Assembly: GCA_050943495.1 (NCBI GenBank)
Contig: JBMNPH010000011.1
Location: 1 to 64,000, forward strand
Direction of reading: 5' to 3'
DNA from: Merdivicinus sp050943495
Lineage (GTDB): Bacteria; Bacillota; Clostridia; Oscillospirales; Ruminococcaceae
DNA length: 64,000 bases
Under the pieces are notes generated by a model. That model did not search any database, was not told the origin of the DNA, and saw only the letters and a program-made list of their open reading frames with translations. Positions 56,143 to 64,000 of the stretch are shown piece by piece (the first letter of the stretch is position 1; each line of letters starts with the position of its first letter). The position numbers were made by a program, and so were the translations under genes.

Positions 56143-57385
56143 ATGAGGCAGAAGGATTCTCTACAATGCCGGTAAACAGAATCGTATCCCGATAACGCAC
56201 CGCAAACAGGAACGGCCGATCAAGATTCAATGTAAACTCCTGTTCAGGCGGCATCGCAGCTGTCGCATTCATGGAAACTTGTGTATAAGCCGCGCCTTCG
56301 CAGCCTTCCTCATCAATGGAAAGGGTTGCCTCCTGCCGGATATTGGAGATGAACAGCGGTTCGGAAGAAAGGATTGAAAAATCTGCCTGTTCTCCGTCAA
56401 ACGCATCGGTCATCCCAAGCGTTTGCAGGATTTCTGGCAGGGTCTCCACCGACGCGCTGTAATCAAATTTCGGCACCCGGAAATTCACCTTGCCGTATTC
56501 GGAATTTTCCGGGAAATAAGCGGCGAATAGTGCATCGGAATCTGCCGCCACTTCAGCGGGACTCACGCCCTCATCGGGCAGGATAAAAGTCATCACCGCG
56601 CCGTTTTGCATACTGAGGGAGGCGGCGGCAAAATTCCCTCCATCCACGTATGCGGTCTGTGCGCTTTTCTGCATGAAAGGGATGGAAAGAACTGTCCCGT
56701 TGGAAGCAATGAAATCTCCGGTTTCGGTGTCGTCTTCGGAAAACGGGCTGCTCCATGCTCCCTTGAAATAGAGCGTCGAAAGCAGGAAAAGTGCCGAATC
56801 GGGTTCGGGCTGGAAATCCGACGCATCGCCCAGAAGGCCGTGGGTTGCCTCCCGCACCCATGCCGCAACTTCTTTCGGAAGGGAGGCCGACGTAAAATCC
56901 ATCTGATATGCATATGCGTCATAGCTGTCGGCGAGCCGGTCGAGCGCTTCCTGATGGAATGGGATTCCCTCATTCAGCCAAAGTGATCCGGCAATCTCCA
57001 CAGTACCCTCTTCACCGGAACAAAGATACTGATACCAATTGGAGGCATCCTCCCGCAGGCTGTCTGCATCCTCCGCCCCCAGCAGCGACAGCATTTGCTG
57101 CTGCGTCTCCCCGGATGCAGTATCTGCTGTCATAGCGAGCGCCAGATACAGGCTTGCGGGAGAATACAGGTAATTTTGCCCGGGAACCGCTTCGGACAGC
57201 ACCTTGGAGGCTGTAACTGCCGCAAAATCCGCTGCTGCCTTTACAAAGTCATCCTCCGGACGGACCGGTTCCGCCGTCGACGCCGTCTCACCGCTTCCGG
57301 CCGAAATTTTTGCAGAAACCGTGTTCCCGCATCCGGTCAGAAGCAACGCGCTCAAGCAAAATGCCATCCATTTCTTCCGCTTCAT
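56141..57385 (-). CDS. Serpin family protease inhibitor, lipid-anchored
   Basis: A 414-residue serpin. The signal ends in a lipobox (LLLTGC), so it should be tethered to the outer face of the membrane. YLYSPASLYLALAMTADTA, FLLSTLYFKGAWSSPF, VNFRVPKFDYSAS and the C-terminal DRPFLFAVRYRDTILFTGIVENP are serpin signatures. The reactive-loop hinge reads DEEGCEGAAYTQV, close to the inhibitory consensus EEGTEAAAAT (Cys at P14, Gly at P12, Tyr at P9). By alignment the P1 position is Thr or Ala, suggesting elastase-like targets. GGGGGGAT precedes the ATG. Confidence 0.93.
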   Translation of the reverse strand: MKRKKWMAFCLSALLLTGCGNTVSAKISAGSGETASTAEPVRPEDDFVKAAADFAAVTASKVLSEAVPGQNYLYSPASLYLALAMTADTASGETQQQMLSLLGAEDADSLREDASNWYQYLCSGEEGTVEIAGSLWLNEGIPFHQEALDRLADSYDAYAYQMDFTSASLPKEVAAWVREATHGLLGDASDFQPEPDSALFLLSTLYFKGAWSSPFSEDDTETGDFIASNGTVLSIPFMQKSAQTAYVDGGNFAAASLSMQNGAVMTFILPDEGVSPAEVAADSDALFAAYFPENSEYGKVNFRVPKFDYSASVETLPEILQTLGMTDAFDGEQADFSILSSEPLFISNIRQEATLSIDEEGCEGAAYTQVSMNATAAMPPEQEFTLNLDRPFLFAVRYRDTILFTGIVENPSAS

Positions 57386-57397
57386 CGCAATCCCCCC

Positions 57398-57535
57398 TTA
57401 AAGCTGTACCGAAAGGGAACATTCCGCCGAACGGATGGCTTCTCCGTCATCCAGCAGGCGAATTCCCACAATTGCTGCAAAAAGCACCGATACCACACAG
57501 GCGAGGATCGGCAAAATCAATTCTTTTCCGTTCAT
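57398..57535 (-). CDS. 45-residue single-pass membrane peptide
   Basis: A tiny gene between the lipoprotein and serpin genes. It has GGAGGGA 7 bases before its ATG and a clean stop 12 bases before the serpin start. It encodes MNGKELILPILACVVSVLFA followed by a short acidic tail (LLDDGEAIRS). The predicted topology is one membrane helix. Conservation of the operon would show whether it is functional. Confidence 0.6.
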   Translation of the reverse strand: MNGKELILPILACVVSVLFAAIVGIRLLDDGEAIRSAECSLSVQL

Positions 57536-57560
57536 CAGTCAGTCCCTCCTCATCTTTCTG

Positions 57561-58397
57561 TCATGCAGGGCAGCGGATGGTAAAATAATAGAGCACGTCC
57601 CCTTCTTCCCATTCCGCCTGCACACTGTACAAATAACTTCCCTCTTGTCCCGGAAGGGTCAATTTCCCATCTGTCACCGATACGGGCAACGATTCCGTTT
57701 CCAGTCCAGTCTCGGCAAATTCGTCCCAATTCCAGCAGGAAACCGTAATATTTTCCGGTTCCCGGGAGAAGATCAGCCGGATTGAATCCGAGCCTTCCAC
57801 TGCCTCGATTTCCGGGATCCGTTCTCTGGATTCCTCATGGGTAGGAAGAACGGAATCCACGCAAATTCCTTCGTCGTTCTCGTACCAGCTTGAGGTTCCG
57901 CGGGCGGTCACGGTATAACTGACACTCTCTCCGGTCTGATATTCTACGCCCATCGACGGCATATTCGCATAAGGGTCATCGGGATCCGGTTCCGGGAAAA
58001 ACTGCCCGATATCCACCGGATTTTTCCAGTCTTCTGGCTGGCGTCCAACCAGCCGCATGGTGGAACAGGTGATGCTGGCGGGATAACTTTCCCGCACATA
58101 TCCATCATAGGCAATCTCGACAATCTGCCCGACCGCAAGGTCTTCCGGCTGAAGTTCATTTCCCTCTTCATCTAGCACGGAAACATCTGCCAATCCTGTG
58201 GAATACACATCCCCAACATTTGGGATAGTGCCGTCCAGCTCGCTGGGCAGGAACAGGATGGATTCGTTTTCTGCATAAATAATTGTCGCATGCATCAAAA
58301 CAGTTGATGGTTCGGTATCCGGTGTACCGCAGCCGGCCAATGTAAACGCCGCAAAAAATCCGGTCAGTCCCGCCAGAAAACGCTGCATTCCTTTCAT
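57561..58397 (-). CDS. Uncharacterised lipoprotein of the serpin operon
   Basis: A 278-residue lipoprotein (lipobox TLAGC). Residues 30-115 resemble a small beta-barrel of the DUF3221 type (ILFLPSELDG, DLAVGQIVEIAYDGYV, SYPASITC). The C-terminal 150 residues are beta-rich and unrecognised (ESVSYTVTARGTSSW, ENITVSCWNWDEFAETG). The ATG follows GAGGAGGAATTTT. First gene of the unit leading to the 45-residue peptide and the serpin. Confidence 0.75.
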   Translation of the reverse strand: MKGMQRFLAGLTGFFAAFTLAGCGTPDTEPSTVLMHATIIYAENESILFLPSELDGTIPNVGDVYSTGLADVSVLDEEGNELQPEDLAVGQIVEIAYDGYVRESYPASITCSTMRLVGRQPEDWKNPVDIGQFFPEPDPDDPYANMPSMGVEYQTGESVSYTVTARGTSSWYENDEGICVDSVLPTHEESRERIPEIEAVEGSDSIRLIFSREPENITVSCWNWDEFAETGLETESLPVSVTDGKLTLPGQEGSYLYSVQAEWEEGDVLYYFTIRCPA

Positions 58398-58481
58398 AAA
58401 ATTCCTCCTCGCTCTGGTCTCTTCATCTATATAGTACCGTTTTAAAGCAGTTTCGTTGCAAAAAATAATTTTTTTGCAAAT

Positions 58482-58512
58482 AAAAAAACGCCGGCAGTAA
58501 TTGCCGGCGCAA
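58482..58512 (-). terminator. Terminator of the smc-rsfS block
   Basis: CGCCGGCA (58489-58496) pairs with TGCCGGCG (58502-58509); T7 follows on the minus strand. Confidence 0.88.
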
Positions 58513-58521
58513 AAATGTTTT

Positions 58522-58878
58522 TTATTTGGTCAAAAGCGAGGAAATATCTACCTTTTCTCCATCGACCCACAGGCGTTCCAACCCGTAAAAGTCCCGAGTT
58601 TCCTCATAGAAGATATGAACAATCACATCCGAATAGTCCAGAATAATCCAGTTTTCACTCTTATATCCTTCGACATTGTGCGGTTCCATACCCTGCTGGG
58701 AAAGCTGATACTCGACTTCATCCGCCAACATTTTCACCTGAGTGGAACTGGAACCGGTTGCAATGACAAAATATTCGCCTAGGATGGTCAGATCTCCCAC
58801 TCGCAGCACGCGGATATCCCGCGCTTTTTTGCTATCTAATACCTTAACGACCGCTTCCATTCGTTCTTTTGCGTTCAT
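58522..58878 (-). CDS. rsfS: Ribosome silencing factor RsfS
   Basis: A 118-residue protein that binds ribosomal protein uL14 and blocks subunit joining under starvation. DIRVLRVGDLTILGEYFVIATG, EYQLSQQGMEPHNVEGYKSENWIILDYSDVIVHIF and FYGLERLW are hallmarks. The ATG at 58878 follows AGGAGGAATCGC; the longer upstream frame overlaps the LCP gene and is rejected. Last gene of the block. Confidence 0.96.
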   Translation of the reverse strand: MNAKERMEAVVKVLDSKKARDIRVLRVGDLTILGEYFVIATGSSSTQVKMLADEVEYQLSQQGMEPHNVEGYKSENWIILDYSDVIVHIFYEETRDFYGLERLWVDGEKVDISSLLTK

Positions 58879-58888
58879 GCGATTCCTC

Positions 58889-59950
58889 CTATTCCTCGTC
58901 TTTTCCGTCAAGAATATCTCCGACGGTTGAATTATTGTTATCATAATAATCCGTTGTATTCTGCAATTCCACCAGATTGAGTTCCGATGCGGGAACAGGC
59001 TCATCAAAGGGGTGGAAATTCTCGTTGAGCAACTCTGCAAGTGGTTCCAGATGGACACTCCAAACGGATTGACCATTTGGCGCAGTACATCCTTCTCCGG
59101 GAACCGTGAAGAAACTAATATCATTTTCATCGATCTGCATCATGACTTCCACCAGGCTCAAAACCGTTTTCACATTGAGATCGGTCGTGACTTCCTCCAT
59201 GACAACCGGAACCAATGCGGTGATTTCATCCAGAGAAAGAGATTTGAATTTTTTAAACATCGCAGACAGAAATTCCCGCTGCGCATTCATTCGTCCGATA
59301 TCCGAACCTGGACGACTGTGCCGTTCGCGCACAAATTTTTCCGCTTCGATTCCGTTGAGAGTCTGAAGACCTGGCTGGAAGGTATATCCTTCCAGGGTAA
59401 AGCTTTCCTGAATATTGATCTCAACACCACCCACAGCATCCACGATCCGAATGAATCCGTCCATAATCACATTAACATAATGGTCGACCGGAAGCTTAAA
59501 TCGATCGTAAATGACCTGAGCCAGTCCTTCCATTCCACTCTTTCCATAAACGGCGTTAATCTTACCGGTTGATGAGACATCGGTTCCAACATAGGTATCA
59601 CGGGGAATTTGGAGAATGTTAACCTTCTGAGTTTCCAGATTAAGCTGAACAACCATAATGACATCCGTCAGCTTTCCCCGAGCTGTACCTGCAGAGGGGT
59701 CGATTGTATTATAGTCGATACCCGTGACCAAAAAATTTGTCACTTTGCCACGATTCTCCTCGGCTGTCTGAATTCCTTCATCGATACTGACTGCATGCCC
59801 GGACTCATCCACCTCCGGCAGCGGTGCCCAGTTCATCAAGGACACATACCCGATAATTCCGGCTGAAACACCGATCAAAACCACGGATACGATCAGAAGC
59901 ATCCGATCCAGCACCGAAAGTCTCCGTTTTTTATTTGAATTCCTTGCCAT
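58889..59950 (-). CDS. LytR-CpsA-Psr (LCP) family phosphotransferase
   Basis: A 353-residue membrane protein with one N-terminal segment and an extracellular LCP domain that attaches glycopolymers to peptidoglycan. Catalytic features are intact: LVTGID, LTDVIMVV, LQIPRDTYV, HYVNVIMDGFIRIVDAVGGVE and FVRERHSRPGSDIGRMNAQR. The ATG at 59950 follows GGAAGGTG. It lies between yqeK and rsfS, a common Firmicutes order. Confidence 0.94.
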   Translation of the reverse strand: MARNSNKKRRLSVLDRMLLIVSVVLIGVSAGIIGYVSLMNWAPLPEVDESGHAVSIDEGIQTAEENRGKVTNFLVTGIDYNTIDPSAGTARGKLTDVIMVVQLNLETQKVNILQIPRDTYVGTDVSSTGKINAVYGKSGMEGLAQVIYDRFKLPVDHYVNVIMDGFIRIVDAVGGVEINIQESFTLEGYTFQPGLQTLNGIEAEKFVRERHSRPGSDIGRMNAQREFLSAMFKKFKSLSLDEITALVPVVMEEVTTDLNVKTVLSLVEVMMQIDENDISFFTVPGEGCTAPNGQSVWSVHLEPLAELLNENFHPFDEPVPASELNLVELQNTTDYYDNNNSTVGDILDGKDEE

Positions 59951-59970
59951 AAATTTCACCTTCCCGTGTT

Positions 59971-60558
59971 CTACGGTTCCATCCTGCGAGCTCTGCCCAA
60001 TGCAATTTCATGATAACAGGCCAGCGAATCCGGATGCAACAGCTTTCCATGTTTCACCAGATCCCCCAGAATAAACTGAAGAGAGTAAAAAAGAGCAGCA
60101 TCCAAATCCACATCTGCTAGATGCCGAACCTCTCGGATGTCCGAAAAATCCCGGTCAGCTGATGTCAGATCAGCCAGATATACTACCTTTTCCAGCAGGG
60201 ACATTCCCGCTCGTCCCGTCGTATGGTAGCGGATTGCATACAGCACATCGGCATCGTCAATCCCAAGCACATCCCGCGCATAGAGATATCCTGCGGGGGC
60301 GTGCCACAACTGTGGGGAGAAAATGTCCGCATCCGTTAAAAGTATATCAGAATTCTGCAGCGATTGCAACAAAATTTTTGGTGACGTATTTTTTTCGATA
60401 TCATGAATAAGCCCGGCCAGCTCAGCCTTTTGAGGATCTGCACCGTGGATTCTCGCTAGTTCCACGGCCCGTTCCATCACATTGACGGAATGGCGGTAGC
60501 GTTTGGGGGTAAGGCGTTCCTGCAGGAGTGCGTCATACTCCGGATATCTGGTTGTCAT
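59971..60558 (-). CDS. yqeK: HD-domain diadenosine tetraphosphatase YqeK
   Basis: A 195-residue HD hydrolase. RYRHSVNVMERAVELARIHG, LAGLIHDIEKNTS (HD pair), WHAPAGYLYARDVLG and AIRYHTTGRAGMSLLEKVVYLADL match YqeK, which splits Ap4A symmetrically. Its start overlaps the nadD stop by 4 bases (ATGA). Confidence 0.95.
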   Translation of the reverse strand: MTTRYPEYDALLQERLTPKRYRHSVNVMERAVELARIHGADPQKAELAGLIHDIEKNTSPKILLQSLQNSDILLTDADIFSPQLWHAPAGYLYARDVLGIDDADVLYAIRYHTTGRAGMSLLEKVVYLADLTSADRDFSDIREVRHLADVDLDAALFYSLQFILGDLVKHGKLLHPDSLACYHEIALGRARRMEP

Positions 60559-61145
60559 TTTCGATAAAGCCCCTTTTCCTGAATATAAGCGGCCACATCC
60601 TCCGGAACCAATCCGGAGATATCTCCGCCATTTTGAATCGTTTCCCGCACCATAGTCGAAGAAAGCGGCAGCGGTTCCACCCGGATGATCCGGGTGCGCC
60701 CCAATTCGGACGCCTTCTGTTCCAGTACGGATTCTTCTCCCTCATTCCGAGCAAATGCCGCAATATCTGCCAGCCGCAGGATATCCTGCCAACGGTGCCA
60801 GCGGTCAAAAGAACAGAGCATATCCGCCCCCATCAGGATGGTAAAGGCGGTGTCCGGAAACAGATACCGCAGTCGTTCTAATGTGAGAATGGTGTAGCTT
60901 TTTCCTTTGGCGCGCTGTTCCACATCGCTCACCCAGACCCGATCCATGCCGCGCACCGCAAGACGAGCCATCTCTAAACGATCCCGATTGGAGGCGAGAT
61001 CCCGGGGAGCCTTATGCGGCGGAATATTGGTGGGAATGACCAGCAATCGGTCAAATTCCAGCACCCGGGAAGCTTCCCGGATCAAATGCAGGTGCCCGTT
61101 ATGGATCGGATTGAACGTGCCGCCGTAAATGCAGAAATGTTCCAA
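60555..61145 (-). CDS. nadD: Nicotinate-nucleotide adenylyltransferase
   Basis: A 196-residue enzyme that adenylates nicotinate mononucleotide in NAD synthesis. GGTFNPIHNGHLHLIREA holds the HxGH nucleotide site, IPTNIPPHK the substrate loop and LSSTMVRE the ISSTxxR motif. Coupled to yqeK and 25 bases after yhbY. Confidence 0.96.
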   Translation of the reverse strand: MEHFCIYGGTFNPIHNGHLHLIREASRVLEFDRLLVIPTNIPPHKAPRDLASNRDRLEMARLAVRGMDRVWVSDVEQRAKGKSYTILTLERLRYLFPDTAFTILMGADMLCSFDRWHRWQDILRLADIAAFARNEGEESVLEQKASELGRTRIIRVEPLPLSSTMVRETIQNGGDISGLVPEDVAAYIQEKGLYRK

Positions 61146-61170
61146 GGAAGGTTCCCCCTTTCGTCAAATT

Positions 61171-61461
61171 TTAGTCGAGTTCAATGACCGGCTCGTCCGG
61201 ATTGGGCATGTACAGGGTAATGCGAGTTCCCACTACCTGTACGACATCGCAGCCGATGGTTTCTGCCAGCTCGTTAGCCGCTTCTTTGGCGGTATAGAGG
61301 CTGTTGTCCAGAACCCGAATCTTAATCAGTTCCCGTGCGAGAAGCGCATCCGAAACCTGCTTGACGACATTTTCGTTAATACCGCCCTTGCCGATCTGCA
61401 GGATGGTGTCCAGATTATTTGCCATGCCGCGCAGTTTTGCGCGCTGTTTGCTGTTTAACAT
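61171..61461 (-). CDS. yhbY: Ribosome assembly RNA-binding protein YhbY
   Basis: A 96-residue CRM-domain protein. LNSKQRAKLRGMANNLDTILQIGKGGINENVVKQVSDALLARELIKIRVL is the whole-family pattern, with the GKGG loop binding RNA. It acts in 50S assembly. It starts 15 bases after rdgB. Confidence 0.95.
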   Translation of the reverse strand: MLNSKQRAKLRGMANNLDTILQIGKGGINENVVKQVSDALLARELIKIRVLDNSLYTAKEAANELAETIGCDVVQVVGTRITLYMPNPDEPVIELD

Positions 61462-61476
61462 AATTTTTTCTCCTTT

Positions 61477-62055
61477 TTACCGATGAAGTCTCAAATATTC
61501 TTCCAGCATCCGGTTTGCCCGGCCCCGATGGCTGACTGCATCCTTTTCTTCGGCTGACATCTCTCCGAAGGTCTTCTCCCCGCACAAAAACAGTGGGTCA
61601 TAGCCGAATCCGTCCGCCCCTTTCGGCTCAAAGCCGATAGTGCCGGGACAAATCCCCTCAAATACCCGCGCCCTGCCCTCTGCGTCGATATAGGCGATCG
61701 CACAGGTGAAATGCGCCGCACGGTTTGATACCCCTTCCAATTCCGCGAGGAGTTTGCGGTTGCGGTCGGCATCGGTTGCGCCTTCGCCTGCATACCGCGC
61801 CGAATATACGCCGGGACGCCCGTCCAGCGCGTCCACGCAGAGACCGGAATCGTCTGCAATCACCGCAGTATGGGCAATCTCCCAGACCGCGCGCGCCTTA
61901 ATCAGCGCATTTTCCGCAAAGGTATCGCCATCCTCTTCGGGATCGACAAAAATCTCTTTTTCTTTCTGGGAAAAAACGGTGTAACCGAGCGGTTCCAGCA
62001 TCCGTTTAAATTCCCGCACCTTGCCGGCGTTGCCGGTGGCAATGATGATTTCCAT
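61477..62055 (-). CDS. rdgB: XTP/dITP diphosphatase
   Basis: A 192-residue house-cleaning pyrophosphatase for deaminated purine nucleotides. TGNAGKVREFKRML, TAVIADDSGLCVDALDG, GVYSARYAGEGATD and AVSHRGRA are the family motifs. The ATG at 62055 is chosen by family N-terminus (MEIIIATGN); the frame upstream is the shadow of the neighbouring gene. It begins 2 bases after that gene ends. Confidence 0.95.
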   Translation of the reverse strand: MEIIIATGNAGKVREFKRMLEPLGYTVFSQKEKEIFVDPEEDGDTFAENALIKARAVWEIAHTAVIADDSGLCVDALDGRPGVYSARYAGEGATDADRNRKLLAELEGVSNRAAHFTCAIAYIDAEGRARVFEGICPGTIGFEPKGADGFGYDPLFLCGEKTFGEMSAEEKDAVSHRGRANRMLEEYLRLHR

Positions 62056-62057
62056 GG

Positions 62058-62375
62058 TTATTCCCCTTTTTTCAAAAGTTTTCTCCGCCAGACAAAGCAG
62101 ATAATCGACACTGCCGCCAGAATCAGTGGCAGGAGCATTTCTGCCCAGTAAAAAATATCTCCCCAGATATTTCCGGTGAGGACAACCGCTGTGGCCACAT
62201 AAACCGAGGTAGGGCCGTCCGCGCCGCCGATGATACCGAGCGATGAGGTGAAAGCCGGCATAACTTTCATCTCCCAAAACAGATAAATCCACGGTCCCCA
62301 GACCAGTACCGCCGATATGACGGCAAGTACAGCGGTGATGATTCCCGCCAGTTTCCATTTTTTTGCTTGATCCAC
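62058..62375 (-). CDS. Mini membrane protein with an OadB-type GIIGGADGPT motif
   Basis: A 105-residue protein with two or three hydrophobic segments (AGIITAVLAVISAVLVWGPWIYLF, VYVATAVVLTGNIWGDIF, MLLPLILAAVSIICFVW). The centre reads SLGIIGGADGPTSVYVAT, the signature of the beta subunit of sodium-pumping decarboxylases (OadB), which is otherwise about 370-400 residues. No decarboxylase subunits are near. It may be a minimal relative with an unknown role. It is cotranscribed between ftsY and rdgB. Confidence 0.75.
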   Translation of the reverse strand: MDQAKKWKLAGIITAVLAVISAVLVWGPWIYLFWEMKVMPAFTSSLGIIGGADGPTSVYVATAVVLTGNIWGDIFYWAEMLLPLILAAVSIICFVWRRKLLKKGE

Positions 62376-62399
62376 TCGTCTGTTCCTTTCCTGAATCCG

Positions 62400-63305
62400 T
62401 TACTCAAAGAGCGCTTCGACGAAATCCTCCGGCACAAATTCCTGCAAATCGTCGATCTTTTCCCCTACGCCGACAAATCGAACCGGCAGTCCCAGCTGAT
62501 TTTTGATGGAAACTACAATACCGCCCTTGGCCGTACCGTCCAGTTTGGTGAGAACGATGCCGGTGATATGCGCCGCCTCCATAAACTGTTCCGCCTGATT
62601 GACGGCATTCTGGCCAGTGGTGGCGTCCAGCACAAGCAGCACTTCCACGTCGCAGCCCTCTGCTTTCTGGCTCACGATGCGGAACATTTTGCCGAGTTCC
62701 GCCATCAGATTTTTCTTGTTGTGCAGGCGTCCAGCAGTATCAATCAGCAGGATATCGGCATTCCGCGCAAATGCTGCGTCAATTGAATCGAAAACGACTG
62801 CTGCCGGATCTGCGCCTTCCTGATGCTTGACAATTTCAACGCCGCTGCGCTGGGTCCAGATTTCCAGCTGGTCAATCGCCGCCGCACGGAAGGTATCCGC
62901 CGCCGCTACCAGCACCTTTTTGCCCTGCGCCTTGTAATTGGCTGCCATCTTGCCGATGGTCGTCGTTTTGCCAGCGCCGTTGACCCCGATGACAAAGACA
63001 ATCGACGGCTTGGTTTCCAGTTTAAACGGCTTTTCTTCCCGGAGCATGTCGGCGATAATTTCCTTGAGCATCGCCTTAACTTCGGAGGTGTCGTTTTTGC
63101 CGGTGCGCTTGATCTCTGCACGCAGCCGCTCACAGATATCCGCCGAGGTTGCCGCCCCCATATCCGACATGATGAGCGTCTCCTCAAGTTCCTCCAAAAA
63201 TTCATCGTCCACTTTGGTGAAGGAATGGATAACTGTTTCCACCTGCTTCATCATGGCGTCTTTGGTCTTTTTGAGTCCCTCTCTGATTTTATCAAAAAAT
63301 CCCAT
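62400..63305 (-). CDS. ftsY: Signal recognition particle receptor FtsY
   Basis: A 301-residue GTPase that docks SRP-ribosome complexes at the membrane. After a short N region come GVNGAGKTTTIGKMAANY (P-loop), DTFRAAAIDQLE, LIDTAGRLHNKKNLMAELGKM and LTKLDGTAKGG, all FtsY motifs. It lacks the long acidic N-terminal domain of enterics, as is usual in Firmicutes. It starts 11 bases after smc. Confidence 0.97.
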   Translation of the reverse strand: MGFFDKIREGLKKTKDAMMKQVETVIHSFTKVDDEFLEELEETLIMSDMGAATSADICERLRAEIKRTGKNDTSEVKAMLKEIIADMLREEKPFKLETKPSIVFVIGVNGAGKTTTIGKMAANYKAQGKKVLVAAADTFRAAAIDQLEIWTQRSGVEIVKHQEGADPAAVVFDSIDAAFARNADILLIDTAGRLHNKKNLMAELGKMFRIVSQKAEGCDVEVLLVLDATTGQNAVNQAEQFMEAAHITGIVLTKLDGTAKGGIVVSIKNQLGLPVRFVGVGEKIDDLQEFVPEDFVEALFE

Positions 63306-63316
63306 ATTCTTCCTCC

Positions 63317-64000
63317 TTATTGGGGTGATTCTTCCAGATCCGCCATCTTTGCGGAAATTTCGCTGACTTTCAGTTCCAGCAGCTTGGAAACTCCCTGTTC
63401 CTGCATGGTCACCCCGTACAGAACGTCCGCTTCCTCCATAGAACCGCGCCGGTGCGTGATAAGGATAAACTGTGTTTTGTCGCTCATCATCCGCAGATAG
63501 CTCGCATATTTCACGACGTTGACATCATCCAGCGCCGCCTCAATCTCATCCAGCACACAGAAGGGCGACGGCCGCACCTTCAAAATGGCAAAATAGATGG
63601 CGATGGCGATAAAGGACTGTTCGCCGCCCGACAGCGCCTCCAGATTTTTGATGATTTTTCCGGGTGGCTGCACAATGATATCCACGCCGGATGTCAAAAC
63701 ATCCTCGGGGTCGGTCAGCCGCAGTTCCGCCTTTCCGCCGCCGAACAGTTCAGTAAAAATCTTGCCAAAATGCCCGTTGATCTGGGAAAAACTCTCGGTA
63801 AACATCCGTTCCATATCGCTGGTAAGGTCCCGAATGAGGCGTTCCAGTTCCGCTTTCGAGCCGGCCGCGTCATCGACCTGCGCTTTCAGGAAGGTATATC
63901 GTTCCGAAACCTCCTGATACTCCTCGATTGCCCCAAGGTTTACATTCCCGAGGTTCCGGATCCGATTTTTGAGGGCAGCGAGCTGCTGTCCGGCCTGCGC
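63317..64000 (-). CDS. smc: Chromosome segregation protein SMC, C-terminal part
   Basis: Partial: the frame runs off the right edge, and 227 C-terminal residues are seen. The coiled-coil end (LGNVNLGAIEEYQEVSERY) leads into the head domain: LSGGEQSFIAIAIYFAILK (ABC signature), FCVLDEIEAALDDVNVVKYA (Walker B, D-loop) and FILITHRRGSMEEADVLYGVTMQEQGVSKLLEL (H-loop). It closes against ATP to organise DNA. First visible gene of the block ending at rsfS. Confidence 0.96.
   Translation of the reverse strand, partial: AQAGQQLAALKNRIRNLGNVNLGAIEEYQEVSERYTFLKAQVDDAAGSKAELERLIRDLTSDMERMFTESFSQINGHFGKIFTELFGGGKAELRLTDPEDVLTSGVDIIVQPPGKIIKNLEALSGGEQSFIAIAIYFAILKVRPSPFCVLDEIEAALDDVNVVKYASYLRMMSDKTQFILITHRRGSMEEADVLYGVTMQEQGVSKLLELKVSEISAKMADLEESPQ

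Overview
The window reads as a chromosomal segment of a Gram-positive, low-to-moderate GC member of the Clostridia, most like the Oscillospiraceae/Ruminococcaceae. The reasons are SpoVS and YmdB side by side, Hsp33, YerC-type TrpR, the block smc-ftsY-rdgB-yhbY-nadD-yqeK-lcp-rsfS, the two-subunit GlgC/GlgD ADP-glucose pyrophosphorylase, AGGAGG ribosome binding sites before almost every gene and many hairpin-plus-T terminators. I see no rRNA, tRNA, CRISPR array, insertion sequence or prophage. The segment is gene-dense and looks vertically inherited.

Layout. 95-3301: a GH38 alpha-mannosidase. 3437-6077 (minus): a CPBP protease and a cytoplasmic GH13 neopullulanase-type enzyme. 6258-12204: a glycogen operon with a branching-enzyme-like protein that has lost its catalytic residues, then glgC, glgD and glgA, closed by a strong terminator. 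glgP follows from its own promoter (12306-14833). 14917-22813 (minus): an Lpl/Ytc-type carbohydrate ABC importer, an unknown 610-residue cytoplasmic protein and a frame-disrupted membrane AraC regulator. 23070-31218: mixed housekeeping (DUF421, methyltransferase, YerC, GNAT, PHP phosphatase, ClC, Hsp33, YmdB, SpoVS), a decayed MNT/HEPN pair and a small Cys-rich protein. 31251-38371: an EndoQ-UvrD fusion helicase coupled to a LysR regulator, a divergent MATE pump, a membrane protein and a methyltransferase. 38581-43861: a GH3 glycosidase, DUF308, a radical SAM protein, a degenerate LCP paralogue, and a sigma factor with its likely anti-sigma partner. 43924-51839 (minus): an oligopeptide importer operon. 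52453-58397: an MtaA-like URO-D protein, an AEC transporter, a MATE pump, and a lipoprotein/serpin operon. 58522-64000 (minus): the rsfS to smc housekeeping block, with smc cut by the right edge.

Most notable: the oligopeptide importer has a permease (OppC) carrying a complete seven-blade RCC1-like beta-propeller in its first extracellular loop, and an ATPase (OppF) with a predicted ~185-residue coiled-coil insertion between Walker A and the Q-loop. I regard this doubly elaborated ABC importer as the best candidate for an undescribed system. Second is the GlgB-like pseudoenzyme heading the glycogen operon. Other points are alternative RNA stems between glgD and glgA, an MNT/HEPN pair lacking both catalytic motifs, a mini OadB-like membrane protein between ftsY and rdgB, and a surface serpin operon.

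How it fits together: alpha-glucans and mannosides are handled by GH13, GH38 and GlgP; surplus carbon is stored through GlgC/D/A; peptides enter through the Opp system; surface lipoproteins, including the serpin, suggest life among host or microbial proteases, as in the gut. This ecological reading is inference.
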